A stretch of 64,000 nt of DNA from an uncultured Pelagibacteraceae bacterium (GTDB taxonomy: Bacteria > Pseudomonadota > Alphaproteobacteria > Pelagibacterales > Pelagibacteraceae): NCBI GenBank assembly GCA_902618695.1, contig CACNCB010000001.1, positions 186,001-250,000 of the forward strand. Reading direction: 5' to 3'. A model generated the notes under the pieces. It worked only from the letters and a program-made list of their open reading frames with translations. It had not been told where the DNA came from and made no database searches. Positions 18,338 through 27,559 of the stretch are shown here, one piece after another. Position 1 is the first letter of the stretch, and every line of letters starts with the position of its first letter. Made by a program: the position numbers and the translations under genes.

Positions 18338-19962
18338 TATAATTTATTTATCTCCCACTTTATTATCTGTTCTTTTTCATTATTCATACCTGAGATAAAA
18401 ATATTTTGGTTTTCTTTATATGAATTTTTATTACCGAAATATAAACCATTATCAATATTAATATCAAAGTTATCACAACTAAATTTCCAACCTTCCTCAT
18501 CTAATTCAATCAGTATTGATTTGTTATCTTGTGTTTTCATTACTTTTGAGTTTGGATCAAGATGAAATCTAATATCAAATTTAATTTCTTTACTTGGATT
18601 TTTTCTAAATAACTTATCAAAGCCAATGAATTTCATTTGTTCTGGGTAGAACTCAATTTCTCTCTCATAAATAGCTCCAAATTTAATTAAATATCCATCA
18701 TGTGTACCCGATATTTTCCAATAATTATTCTCAAAAACTACATTTTTTTTTGATACTTTTAGTCCTTTATCAACAATCAAATTTTTTTGATGCTTAACAA
18801 AGTTAGATGAGGAATAATCCTCAATGCTTAAAGCACAATGTAAAGCTGTGCTTCTTGATAATTTATTAAATTTATTATTTTTATCTGGATAGTAACCAGC
18901 ATTAGAAATTAATTTTTTATCATTAGAAAATATTTCAAATGATAAAGCTCCTGCTTGATAGTCGTTAGAAAATATTTTATTAGGGCTAGATCCAATATCA
19001 GCAGCAAGAATTATTTTTTTATTTTTTAATATTGCATAACCGCCTAGTTCATTGATTTGATTTTTAAAAGTGTAACCAAACCTTTTCAAGTATTGATCAA
19101 ATTCGCTATTATCAGAAGAATAGTTACCATTAAAAAAAATATCTTGTTTTACATTTTGCCAAATGAAAGCGTAACTTGAGCCTAAATAGTAAATAGTTTC
19201 ATCAATATATTCAGGGATCAAACTCTGAGATTCTTTAAACCACTCTCTAATTATTATAAAATATTTTAAATAAAATATTAATTGTCTGATATTTCTTGAT
19301 TTTGTAAAACCTTGATTATCAATTGAGGATTTAATTATATTTTTTAATAAATTTAATCCAGAAGTAAGATATTGTCTTTCATTCTTATAAGCTAAACCAG
19401 TCAAAATTATTGCAGCACACCCAATCATCTTATTTTCTACTTCTTTTGGATTTTTTACTTCATTTAATAAATGATTAGTTTGCTTTTGTATCATGTGATC
19501 AAAAGTAGTTCTGTATTCTTGATCACTATCTTCATACGTTAGTTGATGATTCGATAACCATGAAATAATTCTTTTTGCTGTTAAATCAAATTCCCAACTC
19601 ATTTTTTGATATTTAGTATTGTTTGAAATCCAATTTTTTATAACTGTTTGTGTAGTTTTTTTGGAAGACTTTAAATCTAAACTAAAAAACCAAAAAAAAT
19701 TATTTAATTTTTCGTAATCTCTAGGACTTAATTTGTTTTGCCAAATTGACTCGGTAATAAAATCTTCAATTTTATATTTTTTATTTTGGTATTTAATTAT
19801 AGATGAAAGTAAATGAGGACTTGGTTTATACTCAAAACTATTTTCAAATGTTTTTGATATTTTTTTCTCGTAAAAATTTGAATTTTGATAAATTGATTTA
19901 AAACTTTCTTTTATATTAAAATAAAATTGACCTAAAATGCCTAAGGAGTTTGTTTTAATCAT
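18337..19962 (-). CDS. Heparinase II/III-like protein
   Basis: 541 residues with an N-terminal alpha/alpha-toroid region (about 30-270) and a C-terminal beta-sandwich resembling the Hepar_II_III family: SRSTALHCALSIEDYSSSNF is the R-x-T-x-x-H-N/C-T strand carrying the proposed catalytic His, and GTHDGYLIKFGAIYERE is the GxHDGY motif. No signal peptide is obvious, so a cytosolic or alternative route is likely. The rpe-heparinase-purH order recurs in alphaproteobacteria, arguing for a conserved role, perhaps in envelope polysaccharide turnover; no substrate can be named. Confidence 0.8.
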   Translation of the reverse strand: MIKTNSLGILGQFYFNIKESFKSIYQNSNFYEKKISKTFENSFEYKPSPHLLSSIIKYQNKKYKIEDFITESIWQNKLSPRDYEKLNNFFWFFSLDLKSSKKTTQTVIKNWISNNTKYQKMSWEFDLTAKRIISWLSNHQLTYEDSDQEYRTTFDHMIQKQTNHLLNEVKNPKEVENKMIGCAAIILTGLAYKNERQYLTSGLNLLKNIIKSSIDNQGFTKSRNIRQLIFYLKYFIIIREWFKESQSLIPEYIDETIYYLGSSYAFIWQNVKQDIFFNGNYSSDNSEFDQYLKRFGYTFKNQINELGGYAILKNKKIILAADIGSSPNKIFSNDYQAGALSFEIFSNDKKLISNAGYYPDKNNKFNKLSRSTALHCALSIEDYSSSNFVKHQKNLIVDKGLKVSKKNVVFENNYWKISGTHDGYLIKFGAIYEREIEFYPEQMKFIGFDKLFRKNPSKEIKFDIRFHLDPNSKVMKTQDNKSILIELDEEGWKFSCDNFDINIDNGLYFGNKNSYKENQNIFISGMNNEKEQIIKWEINKL

Positions 19963-19966
19963 TAAC

Positions 19967-20626
19967 TTATTTTAATTTTAATAAATTAATATTTTTCTTT
20001 ATATCTCCATCATTACTTTTGAACACTGTAGTACCGGAAACAAGAATGTTTGCACCAGCATCAATTGCACTTTTGCAGTTATCAAAATTGATTCCACCGT
20101 CAATTTCTATATCAAAATCAAACCTTTTTTGCTCTTTTATTTTTTTTAATTCTCTAATTTTATCTAAAACTTCTGGTATAAATTTTTGCCCTCCAAATCC
20201 AGGATTTACACTCATAATTAAAACTAAATCTATTTGTTCTAATAAATTTATAATTAAATCAACTTTGGTTTCAGGATTAAGTGAAACTCCGACTTTTTTA
20301 TTTTTTTCTCTTATTTTTTTAATAGAAATTTCTAAATTATCGGTTGCCTCAGGATGAATAGTAATTATGTCTGCTCCCGCATCAGCGTAAGCATCTATAT
20401 ATTTATGGACTGGTGATATCATTAAATGAACATCAAATTTTAATGAACAATGTTTTCGAAGAGCTTTAATCACAGGTGGTCCTATTGTTAGATTAGGAAC
20501 AAAATGTCCATCCATTACATCTACATGAATCATATCGGCTCCACCTTCTTCAAGTCTTTTTATTTCTGTTCCTAACTGACTAAAATCGGCTGATAAAATT
20601 GATGGTGAAATTTGTATATTTTTCAT
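19967..20626 (-). CDS. rpe: Ribulose-phosphate 3-epimerase
   Basis: Interconverts ribulose-5-P and xylulose-5-P in the pentose phosphate pathway; TIM barrel. SPSILSADFSQLG is the first strand, MIHVDVMDGHFVPNLT carries the metal ligands and a catalytic Asp, LIMSVNPGFGGQKF is the flexible active-site loop, and IEIDGGIN contains the second catalytic Asp. 219 aa, standard. Four bases separate it from the heparinase-like gene. Confidence 0.95.
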   Translation of the reverse strand: MKNIQISPSILSADFSQLGTEIKRLEEGGADMIHVDVMDGHFVPNLTIGPPVIKALRKHCSLKFDVHLMISPVHKYIDAYADAGADIITIHPEATDNLEISIKKIREKNKKVGVSLNPETKVDLIINLLEQIDLVLIMSVNPGFGGQKFIPEVLDKIRELKKIKEQKRFDFDIEIDGGINFDNCKSAIDAGANILVSGTTVFKSNDGDIKKNINLLKLK

Positions 20627-20660
20627 TGATTACTAAATTAACTAGTATCAATTTTAAAAA

Positions 20661-21011
20661 TTAAAATGAATTAAAAAATTGATAAATTTGTCTAGAAATT
20701 TCACTCTCCAAAGGAAATGACAACATTCCCATGACTGAATAGCCTAAGATCCAAGGCATTAGATAAAATCTAATCATGTAGAAAAACCAAGCAACATACA
20801 AGGGCACCAATGGACCAATTATAAATGAGGGTGTTATTGGTTTAAATAATTTTATTAGAGGATTGGTGTATTTCACAAATACTCGCATGAAAAAGAATTG
20901 CGAGTCTTCTCTTTGAAAAATATTCATCGCTACTCTTCCAATAAGTGTCCACATGATGATCCCGAGCAAATAATCAATAAAATATATCAAAGGATGAAAA
21001 TTCGCTGACAT
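20661..21011 (-). CDS. YggT-like small membrane protein
   Basis: 116 residues with two or three membrane segments (about 9-27, 60-85, 85-100). The segment FVKYTNPLIKLFKPITPSFIIG resembles the YggT core (xxTEPLLxPIRRxIP), with a preceding W-T-L-I-G-R-V-A helix. The YggT family is membrane-bound, of uncertain role, and linked by others to cell division or osmotic response. A clearer YggT protein lies at 30262-30552. Separated from the symporter by the terminator at 21044-21069. Confidence 0.55.
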   Translation of the reverse strand: MSANFHPLIYFIDYLLGIIMWTLIGRVAMNIFQREDSQFFFMRVFVKYTNPLIKLFKPITPSFIIGPLVPLYVAWFFYMIRFYLMPWILGYSVMGMLSFPLESEISRQIYQFFNSF

Positions 21012-21043
21012 TCAAAATTTATATTGGAAAATTTATTGAAATA

Positions 21044-21069
21044 AAAGGGGCGAAATTAATCGCCCCTTT
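21044..21069 (-). terminator. Rho-independent terminator of the symporter operon
   Basis: AAAGGGGCGA (21044-21053) pairs with TCGCCCCTTT (21060-21069), ten pairs around a six-base loop. On the minus strand the stem is followed by TTTTATTT, a U-tract. It begins 11 bases beyond the symporter stop codon, so it ends the small-subunit/symporter transcript and shields the YggT-like gene downstream. Confidence 0.88.
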
Positions 21070-21079
21070 AAAAGATTAT

Positions 21080-22891
21080 TTAGTGTGATTTACCAAGAAT
21101 TGATTTACCACTCGGTACACGCACGTCATCAACCATTTTTTGAGTAGCTTTATCTGGCTCTGCAGTCATTAAACTAACTACCACCATTAAAACTAAACTA
21201 ACAGCTGATCCGAAGATACCAAACGTTAACTGTGTAATTCCTAGGAATCCACTTCCACCAGTTCGCACCCAAACCAAGTACCACGCACCGGCGATTAGAC
21301 CACCTAGCATACCAGCAATCGCACCTTGTCTATTAGCTCTCTTCCACCATACACCAAGTACAAGTGGGAAGAACAATCCAGACATCGCAAAATCAAAAGC
21401 CCAGATAACCGAACCTAAGATTCCTTGAATCTCCATTGCTGCAATAGTTGCTCCAGCAAAACCAATTATTACAAGTAATACCCTTGCAACAAGTAGTCTT
21501 TTTGCAGTTTCCGCTTTTGGATCAATGATCTTATAGTAAACATCATGTGATATAGCGTTTGCAATCGCTAGAATCAAACCATCGGCAGTAGACATGGCAG
21601 CTGCCATACCTCCTGCAGCAACTAGACCTGAAATTACATAAGGTAATCCAGCTATCTCTGGTGTTGCTAATACAACGGCTTTACCACCCATGAAGAACTC
21701 GTTTAATTCAAGAGTTCCATTTCCGTTAAAGTCGCTGATAAACATTAGGTTTGCTTGGTTCCAGTTTTGGTACCAATCTATCGCTTCCACTTCTGCAAAT
21801 GTCTTACCGATAATACCAGTTGGTAAATTCGGGTCGATCAATGATAACTTAGATAATGTAGCTAACATTGGAGCAGAAGAATAAAGTAGGAAGATAAAGA
21901 ATAATGACCAACCTACTGATTTTCTAGCTGCTTTTACACTTGGAGTAGTAAAGTATCTCATCATCACGTGCGGTAATGAAGCTGTTCCCATCATCATCGC
22001 TAATGCTAATGAAATAAATGCCCAAGGTGTAGCGTTCACTGCAGAGTGAGCTTTAGTTATTCCTGCTAAGCCTTTAGGTACTGATTTTAGATCAGCAGCT
22101 GCGTTTTTAACAAAACCGAACTGTTGTTCTAATTCACCAATTCTAGCTACCTCGTCAGCTAACATAAAGTGAGGGAAGAAACCCGCACCCATTTTGTTAC
22201 TGATCCAGAATACTGGAAGTAGGTAAGCTATAATCAGCACGATATATTGTGCAACCTGTGTCCAAGTTACCCCTCTCATACCACCTAACATTGAACATAA
22301 TAAAATACTTATTAGTCCAACATAAACTGCGTATTGGAACGGTATATCAAGTGCAACAGATGCAATAGTACCTGTAGCGTTAATTTGTGCAGTCACATAA
22401 GTAAATGAAGCAACAGTTAAAACTACAACTGCGCTAAATCTAGCTAAATTACCACCGTATCTAGTACCTATAAAATCCGGAACTGTATAACAGCCAAATT
22501 TTCTTAAGTATGGTGCTAATAAAGATGCAACAAGCACGTATCCACCAGTCCAACCAACAAGTAGAGCCATATAACCGTAACCTTTAAAGTAAATACCACC
22601 TGCCATAGCAACGAATGATGCACCAGACATCCAGTCTGCTGCAGTCGCCATTCCGTTGAAGACTGTTGGTACTTGCCTTCCAGCTACATAATATGCATCT
22701 GCTTGGGCTGTTCTTGATAGCCAACCGATTAATGCATAGATGAATACAGTAAATGCAACGAAAGCGATACCGATCGCTTTAGCTGTCATACCCATCTGTT
22801 CAGCAATTGCCATAATGATTATGAAACCTATAAATCCTCCAGTATAGATCCCGTAAACTTTAGGCAAATTATCTATGAAATTACCTTTCAT
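21080..22891 (-). CDS. Sodium:solute symporter, large subunit (SSS family)
   Basis: 603 residues with about 13-14 membrane helices, related to acetate/monocarboxylate symporters. WLSRTAQADAYYVAGRQVP, then ATAADWMSGASFVAMAG and GYTVPDFIGTRYG-like sequence are SSS signatures. A hydrophilic insertion between helices carries a complete EF-hand loop (D387 to E398, DFNGNGTLELNE). It overlaps the small DUF4212 subunit by one base. GC content and codon choice are visibly richer than neighbours, which suggests strong expression. Likely substrate is a small organic acid such as acetate or pyruvate, not proven by sequence. Confidence 0.88.
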   Translation of the reverse strand: MKGNFIDNLPKVYGIYTGGFIGFIIIMAIAEQMGMTAKAIGIAFVAFTVFIYALIGWLSRTAQADAYYVAGRQVPTVFNGMATAADWMSGASFVAMAGGIYFKGYGYMALLVGWTGGYVLVASLLAPYLRKFGCYTVPDFIGTRYGGNLARFSAVVVLTVASFTYVTAQINATGTIASVALDIPFQYAVYVGLISILLCSMLGGMRGVTWTQVAQYIVLIIAYLLPVFWISNKMGAGFFPHFMLADEVARIGELEQQFGFVKNAAADLKSVPKGLAGITKAHSAVNATPWAFISLALAMMMGTASLPHVMMRYFTTPSVKAARKSVGWSLFFIFLLYSSAPMLATLSKLSLIDPNLPTGIIGKTFAEVEAIDWYQNWNQANLMFISDFNGNGTLELNEFFMGGKAVVLATPEIAGLPYVISGLVAAGGMAAAMSTADGLILAIANAISHDVYYKIIDPKAETAKRLLVARVLLVIIGFAGATIAAMEIQGILGSVIWAFDFAMSGLFFPLVLGVWWKRANRQGAIAGMLGGLIAGAWYLVWVRTGGSGFLGITQLTFGIFGSAVSLVLMVVVSLMTAEPDKATQKMVDDVRVPSGKSILGKSH

Positions 22892-23151
22892 TATTCGTCC
22901 TCTCTTTCGCTAAAGCCGAACTCTTCATCGATTTTTTCTTGTCTATTCGCAAACCAGAAAATTAGGATTACGAAAGCACCAAGAGATCCCTGACACGTAA
23001 ACCAATATGTCCATGGATAACCGAAAGGTCCTGTGACCTCGTTCATTTCAGCTCCAAAGAGAAAGATGCCAATTGAGAAAACAAACCAGATTGCCAGTGT
23101 TATAAATAACAATCCCCTGGTTTTTTCCCAGTGTTTTTGTTGATTTGACAT
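22891..23151 (-). CDS. DUF4212 sodium:solute symporter small subunit
   Basis: 86 residues, two membrane helices (about 13-33 and 53-70). WEKTRGLLFITLAIWFVFSIG and FGYPWTYWFTCQGSLGAFVILIFWFAN match the DUF4212 partner that precedes one branch of SSS transporters. A strong Shine-Dalgarno (AGAGAGG) lies 5-6 bases before the ATG. It is the first gene of the two-gene operon, and its promoter must be in 23152-23286. Confidence 0.9.
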   Translation of the reverse strand: MSNQQKHWEKTRGLLFITLAIWFVFSIGIFLFGAEMNEVTGPFGYPWTYWFTCQGSLGAFVILIFWFANRQEKIDEEFGFSEREDE

Positions 23152-23286
23152 TTATACCTCTCTTTTTAGTTATAACTGGTTGAAACCATAACCATTATGA
23201 GAGCTTTGAAAACCCTAAAAATTGATCATATTAGGTACTTATTTACTTACTTTTTTAAGATATAATTGGCGCACTTACAAATTAAC

Positions 23287-23910
23287 ATGGGAAAATACAA
23301 ATTAACTTGGAGAGACGTAAAAATTGAGGATTTCAAAACATATTTATTCGCCATGTTTAAGGCGTTTATTCCAAAGAAAAAAATAAAAAATTTAGATGAA
23401 CTAGAACAATTTATTCAAACAAAATCTGCTTGGGCAACCCAAGTTACTTTATATAATTATTTAAAAACTCGAATGGGAACAAGATATGTTCTTCATTTTG
23501 ATAATGATGAATTTATGTCATCAGTAAATCTTGCTAAATGGAATATTTATTCTGTTGCATTACAAGATTTAACTTTTTTTACTTTTTCATATTTGAAAGT
23601 TAATTCCAATTATCACGATATTGATAAAGCAAACGAAATTTTTAATAAAATTTTAGATGACGAAATTTCTAATAAGATGCCGTTAGATATTATTGATGAA
23701 GCTAGAAAAAGTTTTGATGAACGTTTAGAGAAAATAAATTGGGATGTTTATTATCAAGACTTACCTTTTAATCCTAGTGCTCTTTCTTTATATAAGTGGG
23801 CTCCAATTGCAGACGAATTAAAAACTTTAGATCGAAAGATTGTTTTAAATTCGATGATTTTAAAATGGGATGTTGTTAAACAAGAGTTTAAAGATTTAAT
23901 TCAGTTTTAA
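23287..23910 (+). CDS. Conserved alphaproteobacterial protein of unknown function
   Basis: 207 residues, soluble, no signal peptide. The central [23 protein letters not shown], then [17 protein letters not shown], resembles a hypothetical protein that I have seen in many alphaproteobacteria. No catalytic motif is apparent. I use ATG 23287 rather than TTG 23266 because the conserved helix begins soon after. Its end overlaps acs on the other strand by 4 bases. Confidence 0.75.
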   Translation: MGKYKLTWRDVKIEDFKTYLFAMFKAFIPKKKIKNLDELEQFIQTKSAWATQVTLYNYLKTRMGTRYVLHFDNDEFMSSVNLAKWNIYSVALQDLTFFTFSYLKVNSNYHDIDKANEIFNKILDDEISNKMPLDIIDEARKSFDERLEKINWDVYYQDLPFNPSALSLYKWAPIADELKTLDRKIVLNSMILKWDVVKQEFKDLIQF

Positions 23911-26003
23911 ATATTTTTTCTATTATCTACTAAACTATCAACAACACTTGGATCCGCTAGAGTAGTGGTATCTCCTAATTGACCGTGTTCATTAGCAGCA
24001 ATTTTTCTTAAAATCCTTCTCATTATTTTTCCCGATCTTGTTTTGGGAAGACCTGGAGTAAAATGAATTAGATCTGGAGTTGCTAAAGGACCAATTTGTT
24101 TTCTAACCCAAAGTTTTAGATCTCTTTCTAGTTCACCAGTTTCGCTTTCTCCTGCATTCAAGGTTACATAACAATACAAACCATTACCTTTAATATCATG
24201 AGGGTAACCAACTACAGCAGCTTCAGCTACTTTTGGATGAGCAACAAACGCACTTTCAATTTCAGCAGTTCCTAAGTTGTGCCCTGATACAATAATTACA
24301 TCATCTACTCGACCAGTGATCCAGTAATATCCATCTTTATCTCTTCGACATCCATCACCAGTGAAATATTTTCCATTAAATTGAGAAAAGTATGTATCAA
24401 TAAATCTTTGATGATCACCATAAACAGTTCTCATTTGTCCAGGCCATGATTGAGCTATACATAATCTTCCTTCTCCAGCTCCTTTAATTTCTTTACCGTT
24501 TTTATCTACAAGCGCTGGCTTGATTCCATAGAAAGGTTTTGTTGCAGATCCAGGTTTAAGAGGAATTGCACCTGTTTGAGGAGCAATCATTATACCTCCG
24601 GTTTCTGTTTGCCACCAAGTATCTACTATTGGGCATTTAGAATTACCTACAGTTTTATAGTACCACATCCAAGCTTCTGGATTTATTGGTTCTCCTACCG
24701 TTCCTAAAAGTTTAAGGGATTTTCTAGAGGTTTTTTTAACTGGTTTATCTCCCTCTCGCATTAATGCTCTAATTGCAGTTGGTGCTGTATAAAAAGTATT
24801 TACTTTATATTTATCAACTATTTGCCACCATCTTGAACTATCAGGATAATTTGGAATTCCTTCAAACATTATAGTTGTTGCACCATTCGAAAGTGGTCCA
24901 TAAATAATATAACTATGTCCAGTTACCCAACCAATATCTGCAGTACACCAATAAATATCTTTTGGTTTGTAGTTAAAAATATATTGATGTGTCATTGAGG
25001 CATAAACCATATAACCACCAGTAGTATGAAGAACTCCTTTAGGTTTACCTGTTGAACCTGAGGTATATAAAATAAATAAAGGATCTTCTGCGTTCATTTC
25101 TTCAGGTTCACAATGATTAGGAACGTCTTTAATTAAATCATGATACCAAACATCTCTATTTTGATCCCAATTGATGTAGTTACCTGTTCGTTTTACAACT
25201 ATACATTTCTTAACATTTGGACAACTCATTAAAGCTTCATCAACTGTATATTTCAGTGGTATAGTTTTTCCACCTCTCACTCCTTCATCAGCAGTGATTA
25301 TATATTCAGATTCGCAATCATTCACTCTTCCAGAGATAGAATCTGCTGAAAAACCACCAAAAATAATTGAATGTACTGCACCAATTCTTACACAAGCCAG
25401 CATTAAAATTGCTAACTCTGGTATCATCGTTAAATAAATTGTTACACGGTCACCTTTTTTAATTCCTAATTTTTTTAAACCATTTGCTGCTTTAGAAACT
25501 TTTTGATGAAGCTGTTTGTAAGAAATTTTTTGACTATCTTTTGGATCATCTCCAACCCAAATAATAGCAGTTTTATCTTTTTTATCCTTTAAATGTCTAT
25601 CAATGCAATTTGCAGAAGCATTTAAAGTGCCATCTTCAAACCATTTAATTTTTACTTCTTTTGTACTGTATTTTACGTCTTTAATTTTTTTATATGGTTT
25701 TATCCAAGTAATTCTTTTTCCCTCTTTCCTCCAAAATTCGTCATTGCTTTTTATAGATTGAGAATATTTTTGTTGGTATTTACTTTTATTTGCTAAGCCA
25801 CTTTTAACCCACTCTGGTTTTGTTTTAATAACAACTTCAGGAGGTGTATTTCCGTTTTCCTTTTTTGCTTTAATTCTTTTTTTTGGTTTTTTAAAAGATT
25901 TTTTTCTAACTTTAGATTTTCTTTTCACCTTTTTTGAGGTTTTTTTTCTAACTTTAGACTTTTTTTTTCTTACCTTGCTTTTCTTCTTCTTTTTTTTTGG
26001 CAT
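23907..26003 (-). CDS. acs: Acetyl-CoA synthetase with lysine-rich N-terminal extension
   Basis: AMP-forming ligation of acetate to CoA. ADENYLATION motifs: [19 protein letters not shown] (P-loop), [12 protein letters not shown] (A5), [25 protein letters not shown] (A7-A8 hinge), and [17 protein letters not shown] with the regulatory/catalytic Lys (A10). 698 aa, about 45-50 longer than the usual 650: the extra is at the N terminus (residues 1-50), almost all Lys/Arg/Ser, with [11 protein letters not shown] units three times. No internal Met start precedes the Acs core, so the extension is probably translated. Paired by function with the SSS symporter nearby. Confidence 0.95.
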   Translation of the reverse strand: MPKKKKKKSKVRKKKSKVRKKTSKKVKRKSKVRKKSFKKPKKRIKAKKENGNTPPEVVIKTKPEWVKSGLANKSKYQQKYSQSIKSNDEFWRKEGKRITWIKPYKKIKDVKYSTKEVKIKWFEDGTLNASANCIDRHLKDKKDKTAIIWVGDDPKDSQKISYKQLHQKVSKAANGLKKLGIKKGDRVTIYLTMIPELAILMLACVRIGAVHSIIFGGFSADSISGRVNDCESEYIITADEGVRGGKTIPLKYTVDEALMSCPNVKKCIVVKRTGNYINWDQNRDVWYHDLIKDVPNHCEPEEMNAEDPLFILYTSGSTGKPKGVLHTTGGYMVYASMTHQYIFNYKPKDIYWCTADIGWVTGHSYIIYGPLSNGATTIMFEGIPNYPDSSRWWQIVDKYKVNTFYTAPTAIRALMREGDKPVKKTSRKSLKLLGTVGEPINPEAWMWYYKTVGNSKCPIVDTWWQTETGGIMIAPQTGAIPLKPGSATKPFYGIKPALVDKNGKEIKGAGEGRLCIAQSWPGQMRTVYGDHQRFIDTYFSQFNGKYFTGDGCRRDKDGYYWITGRVDDVIIVSGHNLGTAEIESAFVAHPKVAEAAVVGYPHDIKGNGLYCYVTLNAGESETGELERDLKLWVRKQIGPLATPDLIHFTPGLPKTRSGKIMRRILRKIAANEHGQLGDTTTLADPSVVDSLVDNRKNI

Positions 26004-26018
26004 AGGACAATTTTTTTT

Positions 26019-26432
26019 TTAAATTTTACTCATGTTATTTATAATTTTCCAGCTTTTATAATCAACAGGCATTACAGAAAGCCTACTTTGCTTTATCAGA
26101 GCTAAATGGCTTAAATCCTTATTTTTTTTAATAGTTTCGAGCGTTATAGGCTTTGAAAATTTAGACTTAAATTGGACAGTAACGGCAACAAATCTGCCTG
26201 TTTTGTCTGTTTTATCTATATACGATTCTTTAATAACTTTTACTATTCCAACTATCTCTTTTCCTATGTTTGAATGATAAAAAAAACATAGATCTCCTTT
26301 ACTCATACTTTTTAAATTTTTTGCAGCTTGATAATTTCTGACACCATCCCAAGGTGCACCTTTAATTCCAGCTTTTTTTTGTTGGTCAATTGACCAAACA
26401 TCAGGTTCAGATTTCACCAACCAATATTTCAT
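26019..26432 (-). CDS. EVE-domain protein
   Basis: 137 residues, a single EVE (PUA-like) domain: MKYWLVKSEPDVWSID, GVRNYQAAKNLKSMSKGDLCFFYHS and GIVKVIKESY are the expected strands. EVE proteins bind modified bases in DNA or RNA; the bacterial housekeeping form is near-universal in alphaproteobacteria but unassigned. The ATG overlaps the tsaD stop by one base. Confidence 0.9.
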   Translation of the reverse strand: MKYWLVKSEPDVWSIDQQKKAGIKGAPWDGVRNYQAAKNLKSMSKGDLCFFYHSNIGKEIVGIVKVIKESYIDKTDKTGRFVAVTVQFKSKFSKPITLETIKKNKDLSHLALIKQSRLSVMPVDYKSWKIINNMSKI

Positions 26433-27505
26433 TACAATTGAACTCCAGCACCTTTGAGAAAAGCTGCATTTTCATCTAAAGGCCATCTAGGTTTTGCTGG
26501 ATAATCTAAATCATCAAATTGATTTATTTTAAATTTTTCCAAACCTACCATTGCAATCATTGCTGCATTATCACCACAAAACTCTATAGGTGGAAAAATA
26601 CTTTTATAATTTTTTTCTTCACATAGATTAATTAACATAGACCTAATTTTTTTATTTGCAGCAACTCCGCCAGCAACAACAAAAATTTTTTCATTTAATT
26701 CATTTATTTTTTCAAATTCAGCAAAAGCAATCTTTGTTTTTTTATATAAAATTTCCTCAATTGTTTTTTGAAAAGATGCTGCAAGATCATATTTATCTTG
26801 TTCTGATTTAATTGTTTTGCTTATCTTCAACACCGCAGTTTTTAGACCTGCAAAAGAAAGATTACACCCTCCTTTACTGAAAATTGGTTTTGGTAAAACA
26901 TATTTTTGTGGATCACCTTTTTTAGCTAAAATTTCTATTTCAGGTCCTCCTGGAAATTCTATTCCTAAAAGCTTTGCCGTTTTGTCAAACGCCTCACCTA
27001 ATGCATCATCAATAGTTGTTCCTAATCTTTTATATTTACCAAGGTTCTGAACACTTAAATATTGTGAGTGCCCACCTGAAATTAAAAGAAGTAAATATGG
27101 ATAATTTAAATTTGAATTTAGTTTTGGACTTAAAGCATGTCCCTCTAAATGATTAACAGCAATAAAAGGTTTATTCATTGCTGTTGCGAAAGCTTTACCA
27201 AAACTTAACCCAACTGATAAACAAACAATTAATCCTGGACCAGCGGTAGAAGCAACCGCATCTATTTCTTCAATTTTTCTTCCACTCTCATCAATAGCTT
27301 TTTTGACAATCCAATCAATTTTTTCAATGTGTGAACGTGCTGCTAGTTCAGGAACTACACCACCAAACTCCTTATGAACCTCCACTTGGTTAGAAACAAT
27401 GTTGGATAAAACTACTGGGAATCCTTCTTCATTTTCAGTTATTAAAGAAGCTGCCGTTTCATCACAACTAGACTCTATTCCAAGAATTAAGGGTTTTTTG
27501 CTCAT
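26432..27505 (-). CDS. tsaD: tRNA threonylcarbamoyladenosine biosynthesis protein TsaD
   Basis: Transfers the threonylcarbamoyl group to A37 of ANN-decoding tRNAs, with TsaB and TsaE. ILGIESSCDETAASL starts the ASKHA fold, NHLEGHALSP holds the two metal-binding His (HxxxH), LLISGGHSQYL and GGPEIEILAKKG are signature loops, FCGDNAAMIAMVG carries the last metal Asp. 357 aa. Divergent from hemC with a 54-base gap, a common alphaproteobacterial neighbourhood. Confidence 0.96.
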   Translation of the reverse strand: MSKKPLILGIESSCDETAASLITENEEGFPVVLSNIVSNQVEVHKEFGGVVPELAARSHIEKIDWIVKKAIDESGRKIEEIDAVASTAGPGLIVCLSVGLSFGKAFATAMNKPFIAVNHLEGHALSPKLNSNLNYPYLLLLISGGHSQYLSVQNLGKYKRLGTTIDDALGEAFDKTAKLLGIEFPGGPEIEILAKKGDPQKYVLPKPIFSKGGCNLSFAGLKTAVLKISKTIKSEQDKYDLAASFQKTIEEILYKKTKIAFAEFEKINELNEKIFVVAGGVAANKKIRSMLINLCEEKNYKSIFPPIEFCGDNAAMIAMVGLEKFKINQFDDLDYPAKPRWPLDENAAFLKGAGVQL

Positions 27506-27559
27506 TCAAATAGTTTTTAATAATTGTACAATCTTTATACAAGTAAGAAATAATTTTTT

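Noticed and set aside
25855..26003. Acs lysine tail as an artefact of a wrong start
   Set aside because: There is no Met start between the tail and the Acs core, the frame is unbroken, and the tail's repeat has regular codon-level structure; retained as a finding instead.
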